DNA of 64,000 nt from Methylotenera sp. Lineage in GTDB: Bacteria; Pseudomonadota; Gammaproteobacteria; Burkholderiales; Methylophilaceae. A program made the position numbers and the translations under genes. The notes beneath the pieces were generated by a model. That model was not told the DNA's origin, searched no databases, and was given only the letters and a program-made list of their open reading frames with translations. The stretch covers positions 1 to 64,000 of the forward strand of contig JAUXNQ010000062.1 in assembly GCA_030682715.1 (NCBI GenBank). Direction: 5' to 3'. Positions 1 to 9,021 of this stretch are shown one piece after another (the stretch's first letter is position 1; each line of letters opens with the position of its first letter).

Positions 1-213
1 TACTACCCCACAAAACTGCGTCAAGCAGCGTGCAAACCATTCCAATAGGGACGAAAACACCAGCTAATCACGATATTCCAGGAGATTATGGGCAATCAAA
101 GGGGCTTTTTTAATTTAGCTGCTTTTGCAAAGGTCTTTTACAGACTAAAACTGATATAAGCGTAATAGATTTTAGGCGGATTCAAGTTTGAAGTGCAATT
201 TTGAATAATCTAA
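1..213. other. Left edge, no gene recognised
   Basis: I find no convincing gene here. A 23-codon frame from the ATG at 87 has an AGGAGA just upstream but resembles nothing I know. A minus-strand frame beginning at 40 runs off the window and has no ribosome binding site. The stretch ends where the first dispersed repeat begins. Confidence 0.5.
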
Positions 214-484
214 GGTAACGCGGAATAAGTTGCCGAGCGAGATAAAGTGCACTCGCAAGGGGCGTGTCCGTTAAGACGGCTACTGAAGCAGCTCGGCTTA
301 ACGCCAAACGCGCACGGAACGCAGAAGCCGAGATGGTATGCTTTATACAGCGAGGTTGCGACAACCTTTGGTTGCGGTGTAAGCTAACTCGCAAGGCGAT
401 GTTAAGCCACTGAAAGTGGCGGCCGAAACCAAAAAACTGAGCAACGCAGCAATTTGCTCGCGCAGGCACTTATTCCGCATTTCC
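214..484. repeat. Dispersed inverted-end repeat, copy 1 (long form, 271 bp)
   Basis: Begins GGTAACGCGGAATAAGT and ends ACTTATTCCGCATTTCC, so the ends are near-perfect inverted repeats of each other. Flanks are CTAA (210-213) and TTAA (485-488), a possible 4-bp target duplication with one mismatch. This is the longest of three copies. It carries a hairpin block at about 251-307, shared with copy 3, and a second block at about 361-440 found only here, containing GCCACT/AGTGGC and CAACC/GGTTG hairpins. No transposase-like frame is present. It ends 45 bp before the hrcA start codon. Confidence 0.85.
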
Positions 485-529
485 TTAATAAGATTGCCTA
501 ATTCAGCCAACTACCTGATAATTTGAGGT

Positions 530-1540
530 GTGGACAAACGCTCGCAAATTTTACTCAAAACTTTAGTTGAACATTACATTAGTGATGGTCAGCCTATCGG
601 CTCTCGCACCCTATTACAGCACTCTGGCCTAGACGTCAGCCCTGCAACCATTCGTAACGTAATGAGCGACTTGGAACAGCTTGGGTTTATTGCCAGCCCA
701 CATACCTCTGCAGGCCGTATACCTACGCAAAAAGGTTACCGCTTATTTGTAGACTCGCTACTTACTGTAAAGCCGCTCGATACACAGATATTACAACAAC
801 TTAAAACTGGCTTGTCATCACCGAACCCTAGTGAGCTGATTGCGAATGCGGCAGATATGCTATCGCAACTGACGCAGTTTGCAGGGGTCATCATGACACC
901 AAAACGTAAGCGTGTTGCATTTAAACATCTGGAATTTTTGGCACTGTCAGAGAAAAGAATATTGGTCATTATCGTCACCAGCGATGGCAATGTACAAAAT
1001 CGCATTATCCTGACCGAAAAACCTTTTAGCGCTAGTGAACTAACGCAGGCAGGTAATTACTTTAACGCACACTTTTCTGGCCATACGTTTGAAGAAGTTC
1101 AGCAAAAGCTACATGCTGAGCTTAAGCAAATGCAGAATGACATGAACCAACTCATGACCGCTGCACTCGAAGCAAGTAGCAAGAAAACGGATGATGATGG
1201 CGTAGTGATTGCAGGCGAGCGCAATCTGCTGCAAGTGGACGACTTGTCTACCAATGTAACAAGCTTGCGCAAACTGTTCGAGATTTTTGAACGTCGCACC
1301 AGCCTGATGCAATTACTAGACAATAGCCAACGTGCAGAAGGTATACAGATATTTATCGGCGGCGAGAGTGGTTACTTACCTCTGGACGAGTGCAGCATGA
1401 TTACCGCACCGTATGAAGCAGATGGGCAAGTGGTGGGTACACTAGGCGTGATTGGCCCCACACGCATGGCATATGAACGCGTGATTCCTATTGTGGATGT
1501 CACGGCAAAACTATTATCAAACGCACTATCATCTCAGTAA
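530..1540 (+). CDS. hrcA: Heat-inducible transcription repressor HrcA
   Basis: Repressor of class I heat-shock genes that binds CIRCE operators and depends on GroEL for folding. The 336-residue length is typical. The N-terminus is a winged helix containing SRTLLQHSGLDVSPATIRN at about residues 24-42, the DNA-recognition region, followed by the GRIPTQKGYRLFVD signature. The GAF-like C-terminal domain includes the conserved VIGPTRMAYERVIPIVD near residue 310. The start is GTG with TGAGGT just upstream. Its nearest upstream neighbour is repeat copy 1, so any promoter must lie in the 45-bp gap or inside the repeat. I saw no CIRCE sequence in the window, so its targets are elsewhere. Confidence 0.97.
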   Translation: MDKRSQILLKTLVEHYISDGQPIGSRTLLQHSGLDVSPATIRNVMSDLEQLGFIASPHTSAGRIPTQKGYRLFVDSLLTVKPLDTQILQQLKTGLSSPNPSELIANAADMLSQLTQFAGVIMTPKRKRVAFKHLEFLALSEKRILVIIVTSDGNVQNRIILTEKPFSASELTQAGNYFNAHFSGHTFEEVQQKLHAELKQMQNDMNQLMTAALEASSKKTDDDGVVIAGERNLLQVDDLSTNVTSLRKLFEIFERRTSLMQLLDNSQRAEGIQIFIGGESGYLPLDECSMITAPYEADGQVVGTLGVIGPTRMAYERVIPIVDVTAKLLSNALSSQ

Positions 1541-1605
1541 AAATTATAAAAAGCAGCCTCAAGTTAAGAGGTTGATATCAAACCCATTATAAATAGATTG
1601 ATAAC

Positions 1606-2712
1606 ATGTCATATTACAACCCAGAACCAAAATACGAACATGGCGACCAGCTAAAAGTAGGCATTTTGCTTGCCAATTTAGGCACACCAGAGGCACCCAC
1701 AGCAAAAGCATTACGACCATACTTACGCCAATTTTTAAGCGATCGCCGTATTGTGGAAATTCCACGGGCGATTTGGTGGTTTATTTTAAATGGCATTATC
1801 TTAGTGATTCGCCCTAAGAAGTCAGCGGAGAAATACGCTAGTGTATGGTCTAGTGAGGGTTCACCTTTAATGGCTCATGCAAAAAAACAAACACTGTTAC
1901 TACGTGGCTTTCTGGCGCAAAAAATTAATTCACCATTTACCGTTGAGTTAGGCATGAGCTACGGCAATCCATCAATGGCAAGTGCGATTGAAAAACTAAA
2001 AGCGCAACACTGTGACCGTATTTTAGTGTTTCCCTTATACCCACAATATGCAGCAAGTAGTACAGCAAGTGCATTAGATGCTGTTTGGCGCACACTGCTC
2101 AAAACACGCAATGTGCCAGCGATTCGCACCATTAAACATTATCACGACCACCCTGCTTATATTGAAGCGTTAGCACAAAGCGTGCGCGAGCATTGGCGCA
2201 TCAATGGCAAGCCCAGCAAATTAATCATGAGCTTTCATGGTGTGCCAAAATTTCATCTACTTAAAGGGGATATGTACCACTGCGAATGCCATAAAACTGG
2301 GCGACTATTAGCAGGGGCACTTGGATTAAATAAAGATGAATATGCTATTGCATTTCAATCTCGCTTCGGTAAACAAGAATGGCTAAAACCTTACTTAGCA
2401 GGCATGCTGGAATCTTTGGGTAAAGCCAAAGTAAATCGTATCGATGTCATTTGTCCTGGTTTTTCTAGCGACTGCCTAGAAACACTAGAAGAAATTGCCA
2501 TAGAAGGTAAACACATATTTCAAAGTAATGGTGGCGGAGAATATCATTACATTCCCGCACTTAATGAAAATGATGCTTGGATACACGCCATGACAGCCAT
2601 TGCATTAGAAAACCTGCAAGGCTGGGTGAGAACTGATTGGGATGCGAATATGGCTAAAAAAGATGCTGAACTGACGAAATTAAGGGCAGAAAGTTTAGCC
2701 AATAATCAATAA
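1606..2712 (+). CDS. hemH: Ferrochelatase HemH
   Basis: Inserts Fe2+ into protoporphyrin IX, the last step of protoheme synthesis, at the inner face of the cytoplasmic membrane. The 368 residues carry the family landmarks: LLANLGTPEAPT near the N-terminus, LIMSFHGVP with the catalytic histidine near residue 210, FQSRFGKQEWLKPY, and CPGFSSDCLETLEEI with the conserved glutamates near residue 290. It lies 65 bp downstream of hrcA in the same direction, a pairing common in Betaproteobacteria, and could be cotranscribed. The next gene downstream is separated by repeat copy 2. Confidence 0.97.
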   Translation: MSYYNPEPKYEHGDQLKVGILLANLGTPEAPTAKALRPYLRQFLSDRRIVEIPRAIWWFILNGIILVIRPKKSAEKYASVWSSEGSPLMAHAKKQTLLLRGFLAQKINSPFTVELGMSYGNPSMASAIEKLKAQHCDRILVFPLYPQYAASSTASALDAVWRTLLKTRNVPAIRTIKHYHDHPAYIEALAQSVREHWRINGKPSKLIMSFHGVPKFHLLKGDMYHCECHKTGRLLAGALGLNKDEYAIAFQSRFGKQEWLKPYLAGMLESLGKAKVNRIDVICPGFSSDCLETLEEIAIEGKHIFQSNGGGEYHYIPALNENDAWIHAMTAIALENLQGWVRTDWDANMAKKDAELTKLRAESLANNQ

Positions 2713-2740
2713 GCGTTATACTGAATGCTTTATAATTTTA

Positions 2741-2883
2741 GGAAACGCGGAATAAGTCGCCGAGCGAGATAAAGTGCTAGGCGCACGGAACGCAGAAGCC
2801 GAGATAGTATGCGGTATACAGCGAGGTTGCGAGTACCGCGCAACGCAGCAATTTGCTCGCATAGGCACTTATTCCGCATTTCC
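2741..2883. repeat. Dispersed inverted-end repeat, copy 2 (short form, 143 bp)
   Basis: Begins GGAAACGCGGAATAAGT and ends ACTTATTCCGCATTTCC. It is flanked on both sides by TTTA (2737-2740 and 2884-2887). That word is not self-complementary, so it is a true 4-bp direct repeat. This is the minimal form: it lacks the 59-bp hairpin block of copies 1 and 3 and the 80-bp block of copy 1. An internal GCGGTA/TACCGC pair can form a hairpin. It sits between hemH and hldD. Confidence 0.85.
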
Positions 2884-2937
2884 TTTACTGATGCTGCTTA
2901 ATTTTTAGCAGTACAATAATAAATTAGGTATTAATCC

Positions 2938-3942
2938 ATGATAGTAATTACTGGCGGCGCTGGGATGATAGGCTCTATCATCGCATGGCATTTAAACACA
3001 AAGCTTAACCGTGATGATATCGTGATTGTCGACCGCATCACGCACGAAGAACAGTGGCAAAACCTTACCCACCGCCAATATGCGCATTACTTAGATAAAG
3101 ACCAACTCATGTCTTGGCTTGAAGGTGCGGACAGTAAAGGTCGTACTGATATTGAAGCAGTGATTCATATGGGGGCTATCAGCGCCACCACTGAACGCGA
3201 TTTTAACAAACTGGTTGAAACCAATATTCAATACTCACAAAACCTATGGTCGTGGTGCGCTAATCATCAAGTGCCATTCTTCTACGCAAGCTCGGCCGCT
3301 ACTTATGGTGATGGTAATTTGGGTTATGACGATGCAAGCATAGAAAACCTTCGCCCGCTAAATGGCTATGGCTACTCAAAACACTTTTTCGACCAATGGG
3401 CATTGCGTCAAGTTAACAAAAACTTACCAACACCACCTAATTGGGCAGGCTTTAAGTTCTTTAACGTGTATGGTCCAAATGAGTACCACAAAGAACGCAT
3501 GGCAAGCGTGGCATTCCACACTTTCAACCAGTTCAGCGAAACTGGCACGATGAAGCTTTTCAAAGGTACAAAAGCAGGGGTTGAAGACGGCATGCAAATG
3601 CGTGACTTTGTTTATGTCAAAGACGCCGCTGCCGTTGTAAACCACTTCCTTGAGTCCGCATTAGCTAAGAAATCTGTACCTAATGGCATCTACAACATTG
3701 GTACTGGTAAAGCGCGTAGCTTTAAAGACTTGGCGACGAATGTCATGCAAAGCATGAATCGTGAGCCACACATTACCTTTGTGGACATGCCGCAAGACTT
3801 ACAAGGCAAGTACCAATATTTCACAGAGGCAGCCATGAGCAAACTTGCAAGCGCGGGTTACACTCAACCATTTCATAGCCTAGAAGATGGCGTACGTGAC
3901 TATGTGCAAAATTACTTAACGCAAGAGGATAAATACTGCTAA
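2938..3942 (+). CDS. hldD: ADP-L-glycero-D-manno-heptose 6-epimerase
   Basis: Epimerises ADP-D-glycero-D-manno-heptose to the L,D form, the last step in making activated heptose for the LPS inner core. The 334-residue short-chain dehydrogenase fold starts with the NADP-binding ITGGAGMIGS at residues 4-13 and has the catalytic YGYSK motif near residue 143. FFNVYGPNEYHKERMASV in the middle is characteristic of HldD. The stop overlaps the start of gmhA by one base, so the two are probably translationally coupled. The gene opens the heptose operon directly after repeat copy 2. Confidence 0.97.
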   Translation: MIVITGGAGMIGSIIAWHLNTKLNRDDIVIVDRITHEEQWQNLTHRQYAHYLDKDQLMSWLEGADSKGRTDIEAVIHMGAISATTERDFNKLVETNIQYSQNLWSWCANHQVPFFYASSAATYGDGNLGYDDASIENLRPLNGYGYSKHFFDQWALRQVNKNLPTPPNWAGFKFFNVYGPNEYHKERMASVAFHTFNQFSETGTMKLFKGTKAGVEDGMQMRDFVYVKDAAAVVNHFLESALAKKSVPNGIYNIGTGKARSFKDLATNVMQSMNREPHITFVDMPQDLQGKYQYFTEAAMSKLASAGYTQPFHSLEDGVRDYVQNYLTQEDKYC

Positions 3943-4517
3943 TGAGTACTACCAATAAGTATGTTGATTACCTCAAAGGCGAACACGCTGCACATATGGC
4001 GATGTTCAATGCTTTAGAGCCCCTTTTTCCACTCATTAGCGATATAGGCATCGCCATGCAGAACACCATTAAAAATGGTGGGAAAATTCTACTCATGGGT
4101 AACGGTGGCAGTGCCGCAGATAGCCAGCATATTGCCGCTGAAATTGTGGGTCGGTTTAAAAAAGAGCGTAAGGGAATGCCTGCTATTGCACTCACTACCG
4201 ATACATCAATTCTCACTTCGGTTGGCAACGATTACGGCTACGACTACATTTTTGCACGGCAAATCGAAGCCCTGTGTCGCCCAGAGGACTTGGTGATTGG
4301 CCTTACAACCAGTGGCAACAGCGCAAATGTTGTTAGTGCTATTGAAGCTGCAAATGCGATTGGTGCAATCACAGTTGGCTTAACTGGTGGTACTGGCGGA
4401 AAATTGAATAACCTATGCACTTACAATATCGTTATCCCATCCAGCGTGACTGCGCGTATTCAAGAAGCACATATCTTTGTTGGGCATTCACTTTGTGAGA
4501 TTTTAGAGTCTGAATAA
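3942..4517 (+). CDS. gmhA: Sedoheptulose-7-phosphate isomerase GmhA
   Basis: Converts sedoheptulose 7-phosphate to D-glycero-D-manno-heptose 7-phosphate, the first committed step of ADP-heptose synthesis. The 191-residue protein is a single SIS domain with MGNGGSAADSQHIAAE near residue 52, which binds the sugar phosphate, TTSGNSANV near residue 120, and the C-terminal ARIQEAHIFVGHSLCE with the catalytic histidine. It overlaps hldD by one base and precedes hldE, so pathway enzymes are adjacent. The family also contains DiaA-like proteins, but the operon context fixes GmhA. Confidence 0.95.
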   Translation: MSTTNKYVDYLKGEHAAHMAMFNALEPLFPLISDIGIAMQNTIKNGGKILLMGNGGSAADSQHIAAEIVGRFKKERKGMPAIALTTDTSILTSVGNDYGYDYIFARQIEALCRPEDLVIGLTTSGNSANVVSAIEAANAIGAITVGLTGGTGGKLNNLCTYNIVIPSSVTARIQEAHIFVGHSLCEILESE

Positions 4518-4641
4518 AATACTTACATCGGAGTTACCACCCACATTAAAATCCCGATGTACTTAAAAGACACCAAACGCCTGCTTTGGTAGCAATGACT
4601 AAAACGAATATAACATTGATAGATGTATAATCTCATCCACC

Positions 4642-6102
4642 ATGACCCAACAAAAACTTCTCGATACGGTTAAACAATTCGGCAATCTCAATCAGCATGC
4701 GCTAGTCATTGGCGATGTGATGCTAGATCGTTACTTAATGGGAGAAGTAAACCGTATTTCTCCAGAAGCACCTGTTCCAGTCGTATTGATAAAATCACAA
4801 CAGGATAGAGCTGGTGGTGCCGCGAACGTAGCCGCCAATTTATCCCTACTTGGCATCAAAACCCATATCATTGGCTGTGTTGGCGCAGATAACGAAGCCA
4901 ACCTTCTGCTAAATTTAATGATTGATACCAAAATTAATATCAATCATGTGATCCGTTCAAATCAGCGCCCTACTGTCGCTAAAACCCGTATTTTAGGCGG
5001 GCATCAACAAATGATGCGATTAGATCAGGAAGACAGCACCACATTTAGCACACATGAAAACACGCAACTATTACACGCAATTGCTGAAGAAATTGCACTT
5101 AAACCCGCAGTCGTCATTTTGTCTGACTATGCAAAGGGTTTACTGAGCACTGAGGTTTGTCAGAAAATTATTGAAATGTGTAATGCACAAGGCATTACCA
5201 CACTGGTTGACCCTAAAGGGCATGATTACAGCAAATACAAAAGCGCTACAGCGCTAACACCGAACAAAAAAGAAACCGCAGAGGCCTGTGCAGTTTCTAT
5301 CCATGATGCCAACTTAATTGATAAAGCAACAGCACTCAAAAATACGTTAGACCTAGCATTTTTAGTGGTCACACGTGGCGAAGAAGGTATTTCATTGATT
5401 GATGATACCAGCCACTTATTACCAGCCACAGCTAAACAAGTGTTTGATGTTTCTGGCGCAGGTGACACTGTAATTGCTACCCTTGCGGCAGGCCTAATGC
5501 ACGCGCTCAGCCCATTAGAAGCATTGCAACTTGCCAACATTGCGGCTGGCGTTGTGGTGGGTAAAGTAGGCACAGTGCCCATTAGCCGCGATGATTTAAT
5601 TGAAGCTTTAGCCAGTGAGCAATCTTCCGAGCAAGCGCATAAAGTGTGTGACTTACCCCATCTGATACAAAAAGTAGAAGCTTGGAAAAAAGCTAATCAA
5701 AAAATCGTATTTACCAATGGCTGCTTTGATTTGCTACACGCAGGCCATGTTACTTACTTAGAAGCAGCGAAGAAACGCGGTGACAAACTGATTTTAGGGT
5801 TAAATACCGATCGCTCAGTAAGTGCGCTTAAAGGACCAACCCGCCCAGTTGTGCATGAGAACGATCGCGCACGGGTACTTGCAGCGTTAGCCTCTGTAGA
5901 TGCCGTTATACTATTTGATGAAGATACGCCACTTAGTTTAATCAATGCGGTTAAACCTCATGTGATTGCAAAGGGGAGCGACTACACAGCAGACCAAGTA
6001 GTAGGTGGAAAAGAGGTTGAATCTTGGGGTGGTGAAATTGCGTTAATTGACTTAGTGGCAGGCCGCAGTACCAGCAATATCATTAAAAAAATGAATAGTT
6101 AG
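4642..6102 (+). CDS. hldE: Bifunctional heptose-7-phosphate kinase / heptose-1-phosphate adenylyltransferase
   Basis: Phosphorylates heptose 7-phosphate at O-1 and later adenylylates heptose 1-phosphate. The 486 residues hold two domains: an N-terminal PfkB-type sugar kinase (about 1-320) with GDVMLDRY, RAGGAANVAANL and the anion-hole motif SGAGDT near residue 271, and a C-terminal nucleotidyltransferase (about 345-486) with FTNGCFDLLHAGH, whose HAGH near residue 365 is the HxGH nucleotide-binding site. The fused form is common in proteobacteria. The 124-bp gap after gmhA carries an ACATCGG/CCGATGT dyad (4524-4560) with no T-run. Confidence 0.97.
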   Translation: MTQQKLLDTVKQFGNLNQHALVIGDVMLDRYLMGEVNRISPEAPVPVVLIKSQQDRAGGAANVAANLSLLGIKTHIIGCVGADNEANLLLNLMIDTKININHVIRSNQRPTVAKTRILGGHQQMMRLDQEDSTTFSTHENTQLLHAIAEEIALKPAVVILSDYAKGLLSTEVCQKIIEMCNAQGITTLVDPKGHDYSKYKSATALTPNKKETAEACAVSIHDANLIDKATALKNTLDLAFLVVTRGEEGISLIDDTSHLLPATAKQVFDVSGAGDTVIATLAAGLMHALSPLEALQLANIAAGVVVGKVGTVPISRDDLIEALASEQSSEQAHKVCDLPHLIQKVEAWKKANQKIVFTNGCFDLLHAGHVTYLEAAKKRGDKLILGLNTDRSVSALKGPTRPVVHENDRARVLAALASVDAVILFDEDTPLSLINAVKPHVIAKGSDYTADQVVGGKEVESWGGEIALIDLVAGRSTSNIIKKMNS

Positions 6103-6151
6103 TATTCATCCATGCAAATACAAAACCAGCCGCAACTACACTAAAGCATTA

Positions 6152-7168
6152 ATGACAAATACAACCAACAAAATTCTAGTGCTTGGCCCCGCATGGGTGG
6201 GGGACATGGTAATGGCGCAAAGCCTTTTTAAAGTACTAAAAAGTAATCAGCCAGATTCTATTATCGACGTTGCAGCTCCTGCTTGGACACTGCCTTTACT
6301 AGAACGCATGCCTGAAGTTTCTGGCAAGATTCCACTACCATTTAAACATGGCGAACTCGCCTTTTTTGACAGAATAAAATTTGGAAAATCACTTAAAAAT
6401 CAAGGCTACACGCAAGCGATTATTTTAACTAACTCTCTCAAATCCGCCTTACTCCCTTGGGCTGCAAATATTAAACAGCGGACGAGCTATTTAGGTGAAA
6501 TGCGTTATGGCCTGATTAATGATATTCGGCCACTGGATAAAACCAAACTAAAAAAAACAGTCGAGCGATTCGTCAGCTTAGGTTTAGAAAAACATCAAAC
6601 CTTAGCTATTGAAATACCAATTCCCACCCTGATGCATGATAAAAACAATGCATTATCAGTGTTAAATAAAATGGGCATGAATGAGCCAACAAGCAAGATA
6701 CTTGGCTTATGCCCAGGTGCAGAGTATGGCGAGGCAAAACGTTGGCCGATTGAATACTTTGCCGAGGTAGCTAATAAAGCATTAGATCAAGGTTGGCAAG
6801 TTTGGCTATTTGGTTCGGAAAAAGATATTCCAGCAACATCTGCCATCAACCAGAAAACACAAAACCGCTGCGCTGACTTTGGTGGAAAAACCAAACTTGG
6901 TGAGGCGATTGACCTGATGGCAATGTGTGACACCATTATCAGCAATGACTCCGGCCTGATGCACGTAGCCGCAGCCTTAGACAAACACCTGATTGCGATC
7001 TATGGCTCGTCCGACCCGCACCATACACCACCGATGCACCCCAATGCAGTGGTTGAGTATCTTGGTTTGGAGTGTAGTCCATGTTTCAAACGTGAGTGCC
7101 CATTAGGGCATTTAAATTGTTTAAAACAAATCACGCCAGCCAAAATTTACACTCACATCAATATTTAG
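6152..7168 (+). CDS. waaF: ADP-heptose:LPS heptosyltransferase II
   Basis: Transfers the second L,D-heptose onto heptose I of the LPS inner core at the cytoplasmic face of the inner membrane. The 338-residue GT9 protein starts ILVLGPAWVGDMVMAQSLFK, matching WaaF, and has ISNDSGLMHVAAAL near residue 270 for ADP-heptose binding. The GSSDPHHTPPMHP segment and the cysteine-rich ECSPCFKRECPLGHLNCLKQI tail are typical of heptosyltransferase II rather than I; the latter is waaC at 27324. It lies 49 bp after hldE. Confidence 0.95.
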   Translation: MTNTTNKILVLGPAWVGDMVMAQSLFKVLKSNQPDSIIDVAAPAWTLPLLERMPEVSGKIPLPFKHGELAFFDRIKFGKSLKNQGYTQAIILTNSLKSALLPWAANIKQRTSYLGEMRYGLINDIRPLDKTKLKKTVERFVSLGLEKHQTLAIEIPIPTLMHDKNNALSVLNKMGMNEPTSKILGLCPGAEYGEAKRWPIEYFAEVANKALDQGWQVWLFGSEKDIPATSAINQKTQNRCADFGGKTKLGEAIDLMAMCDTIISNDSGLMHVAAALDKHLIAIYGSSDPHHTPPMHPNAVVEYLGLECSPCFKRECPLGHLNCLKQITPAKIYTHINI

Positions 7169-7209
7169 TTAGCGCACGCTTACTCTTTTACATATATTAA
7201 TTTAACCCT

Positions 7210-8748
7210 ATGAATTCTTTGATTAAAAAAATAGAACAAAGCCCGATTAATACACTACACGCGGTCATTATTTTGCTAGCAATGTTACTAGCGGCACAAA
7301 TGCAGTATATTCAACACGGCTGGATCAACCCAGATAGCATACTGTATTTTGAGTCTGCAAAATTGATCGCCGTTGGTCAGTGGAAAGAGGCACTACAAGT
7401 GTGGAACTGGCCACTTTACCCAATTTTAATTGCCACAGTGCACAAGATTACTTTCCTTGGTATTCAGGCATCGGCTCAAGTATTAAACGTGCTATTTTTT
7501 GGCTTATCAGCGTTTAGCTTTATCCAAATTATCCGCTTGGCAGGTGGCAAACAACTAACAATGGTAGCTGGTGCATTAATATTATTCAGCTCGCAATATA
7601 TTGTAGGCGATGTACTAGAAATGCTCATGCGTGATGAAGGTTTTTGGGCTTTCTACCTCACTTCAATTGTATTTTTTATCCGCTTTTATCAAGGTTTTAA
7701 ACTTAAAGACGCCTTACTTTGGCAGGTCAGTGCAATCATCGCTACCCTATTTAGAATAGAAGCCATCACTTATCTGGTACTACTACCTACGCTAGTGCTG
7801 GTATGTATGAATGCAGATTTAAAAACGCGTATTCGTTACTTTTTGACGAGTCATTCACTCAATCTCTTTCTAGCACTTGTTTTAGTGTTGGCGATAGCTT
7901 TTCATGGTGATTTATCCGTAAAAAACTTAGGGCGCTTGCAAGAGGTTTTTACACTGAACTTGTATGAGGAACTGACACGCCAACTGTTTTCTCATGCGGC
8001 AATCATGTCAAACGATGTGCTTGGAAAATATCTAGAAGAATTTGCGGTACAGGGGTTATTACTGACGTTTATCTACGTCATGATCGTCAAAGCCATCTCA
8101 ACTACTGGGCTGATCAACTTCATCATGGCGGTTTTTACCGTTAAAAATAGATCAGCCCTGATAGAATCAAAATCATTCCAAGTGCTCACTGCCATCGCAC
8201 TTATCAGCCTGATGAATATGGCACTCATTATTACCAAAGTGTTTGTGATGTCTAGCCGATATGTAGTGGGGCTCGCTTTTGTGCTGATGATTTTGGCGAC
8301 ATTTCAGTTTGCTAACATACTCATGCGTAGCAGCTCTCATCCTGCAAAAAAATTCCAATGGCTTGCTATTGGATTGATTGTATTCATGACGCTAAGTATC
8401 GTTAAAAACATCATGCCTAAAGCAGAGGGATATAACTATATGCAGGATGCTGCGGCATGGGTTAAAACATATAACAAAGACAACAAACCAGTGTTTTATG
8501 ATGAAACCCGTGTGCGTTACTATTTGAATGAACCATTTTCTCGCGATGCTAAATTTAACTGGCCAGCGGTTAAAAGTGCAATCGAAAATGGATCTATCAA
8601 AAATTATGACATTTTGATGATAAGTCACTCTAAAAAGCGCCCAGAGCAAGAAGTGCTTATTGCTGAACAGTTACCAGAATACTCAGAAATAAAACGTTTT
8701 AACCAATCCAAAGAAAAGAAGTCTATTGTGATATATCGAAAAAATTAA
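7210..8748 (+). CDS. Polytopic membrane glycosyltransferase-like protein (GT-C/PMT type)
   Basis: A 512-residue membrane protein with about ten hydrophobic segments, a short cytoplasmic N-terminus and a soluble C-terminal tail of roughly 100 residues. The first extramembrane loop has NPDSILYFESA at residues 40-50, with an acidic residue where GT-C transferases such as PMT/ArnT carry their catalytic aspartate, and a further acidic pair near EMLMRDEG. This suggests transfer of a sugar from a polyprenyl-phosphate donor to LPS or protein on the periplasmic side, but the substrate cannot be told. It follows waaF by 41 bp and probably closes the heptose operon. PMT family membership is inferred. 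Confidence 0.65.
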   Translation: MNSLIKKIEQSPINTLHAVIILLAMLLAAQMQYIQHGWINPDSILYFESAKLIAVGQWKEALQVWNWPLYPILIATVHKITFLGIQASAQVLNVLFFGLSAFSFIQIIRLAGGKQLTMVAGALILFSSQYIVGDVLEMLMRDEGFWAFYLTSIVFFIRFYQGFKLKDALLWQVSAIIATLFRIEAITYLVLLPTLVLVCMNADLKTRIRYFLTSHSLNLFLALVLVLAIAFHGDLSVKNLGRLQEVFTLNLYEELTRQLFSHAAIMSNDVLGKYLEEFAVQGLLLTFIYVMIVKAISTTGLINFIMAVFTVKNRSALIESKSFQVLTAIALISLMNMALIITKVFVMSSRYVVGLAFVLMILATFQFANILMRSSSHPAKKFQWLAIGLIVFMTLSIVKNIMPKAEGYNYMQDAAAWVKTYNKDNKPVFYDETRVRYYLNEPFSRDAKFNWPAVKSAIENGSIKNYDILMISHSKKRPEQEVLIAEQLPEYSEIKRFNQSKEKKSIVIYRKN

Positions 8749-8758
8749 CTCAATATGG

Positions 8759-8778
8759 TTTAAGGTATAAACCTTAAA
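8759..8778 (+). other. Small hairpin after the heptose operon
   Basis: TTTAAGGT and ACCTTAAA form an 8-bp stem with a 4-nt ATAA loop, 11 bp after the stop codon. It is AT-rich with no following T-run, so a weak or Rho-assisted 3' end is the most that can be claimed. Confidence 0.3.
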
Positions 8779-8983
8779 GATGAGCAGTAAATGCAAAGCA
8801 CAATATGATTAGACTTATGAGCTAGAACTATAAGCTGTAAATCCACTTTACAGCAATCCGTAGCTATGACTCAGGCATCGCTGCAAAGCAGATCAAAATA
8901 TTGTAAAAATCGACTTATGCATGGCAAGTTGCAGATTTAGGTAATTTAATTATGAGTCTATTGCAAACTTACTTCAATACACT

Positions 8984-9010
8984 CCAACTTTAAAAGTTGG
9001 ACAAAATTTT
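8984..9010. terminator. Candidate weak terminator between convergent genes
   Basis: CCAACT(TTAAA)AGTTGG forms a 6-bp stem, followed on the plus strand by ACAAAATTTT. It lies between the convergent membrane glycosyltransferase and acyltransferase genes and could serve either strand, but stem and T-run are both weak. Confidence 0.35.
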
Positions 9011-9021
9011 ATAAGATGAGG

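Noticed and set aside
1-40. Minus-strand ATG at 40 running off the left edge
   Set aside because: Only 13 codons, no ribosome binding site, no match to the NAD kinase gene expected next to hrcA in some relatives.
182-469. 95-residue minus-strand frame over repeat copy 1
   Set aside because: It lies inside the dispersed repeat, and a related frame occurs in copy 3 only because the repeat is shared. Copy 2 breaks it. It is not evidence of a protein.
4524-4560. ACATCGG/CCGATGT dyad between gmhA and hldE as terminator
   Set aside because: The loop is 23 nt, no T-run follows, and gmhA-hldE are likely in one operon; too weak to call.
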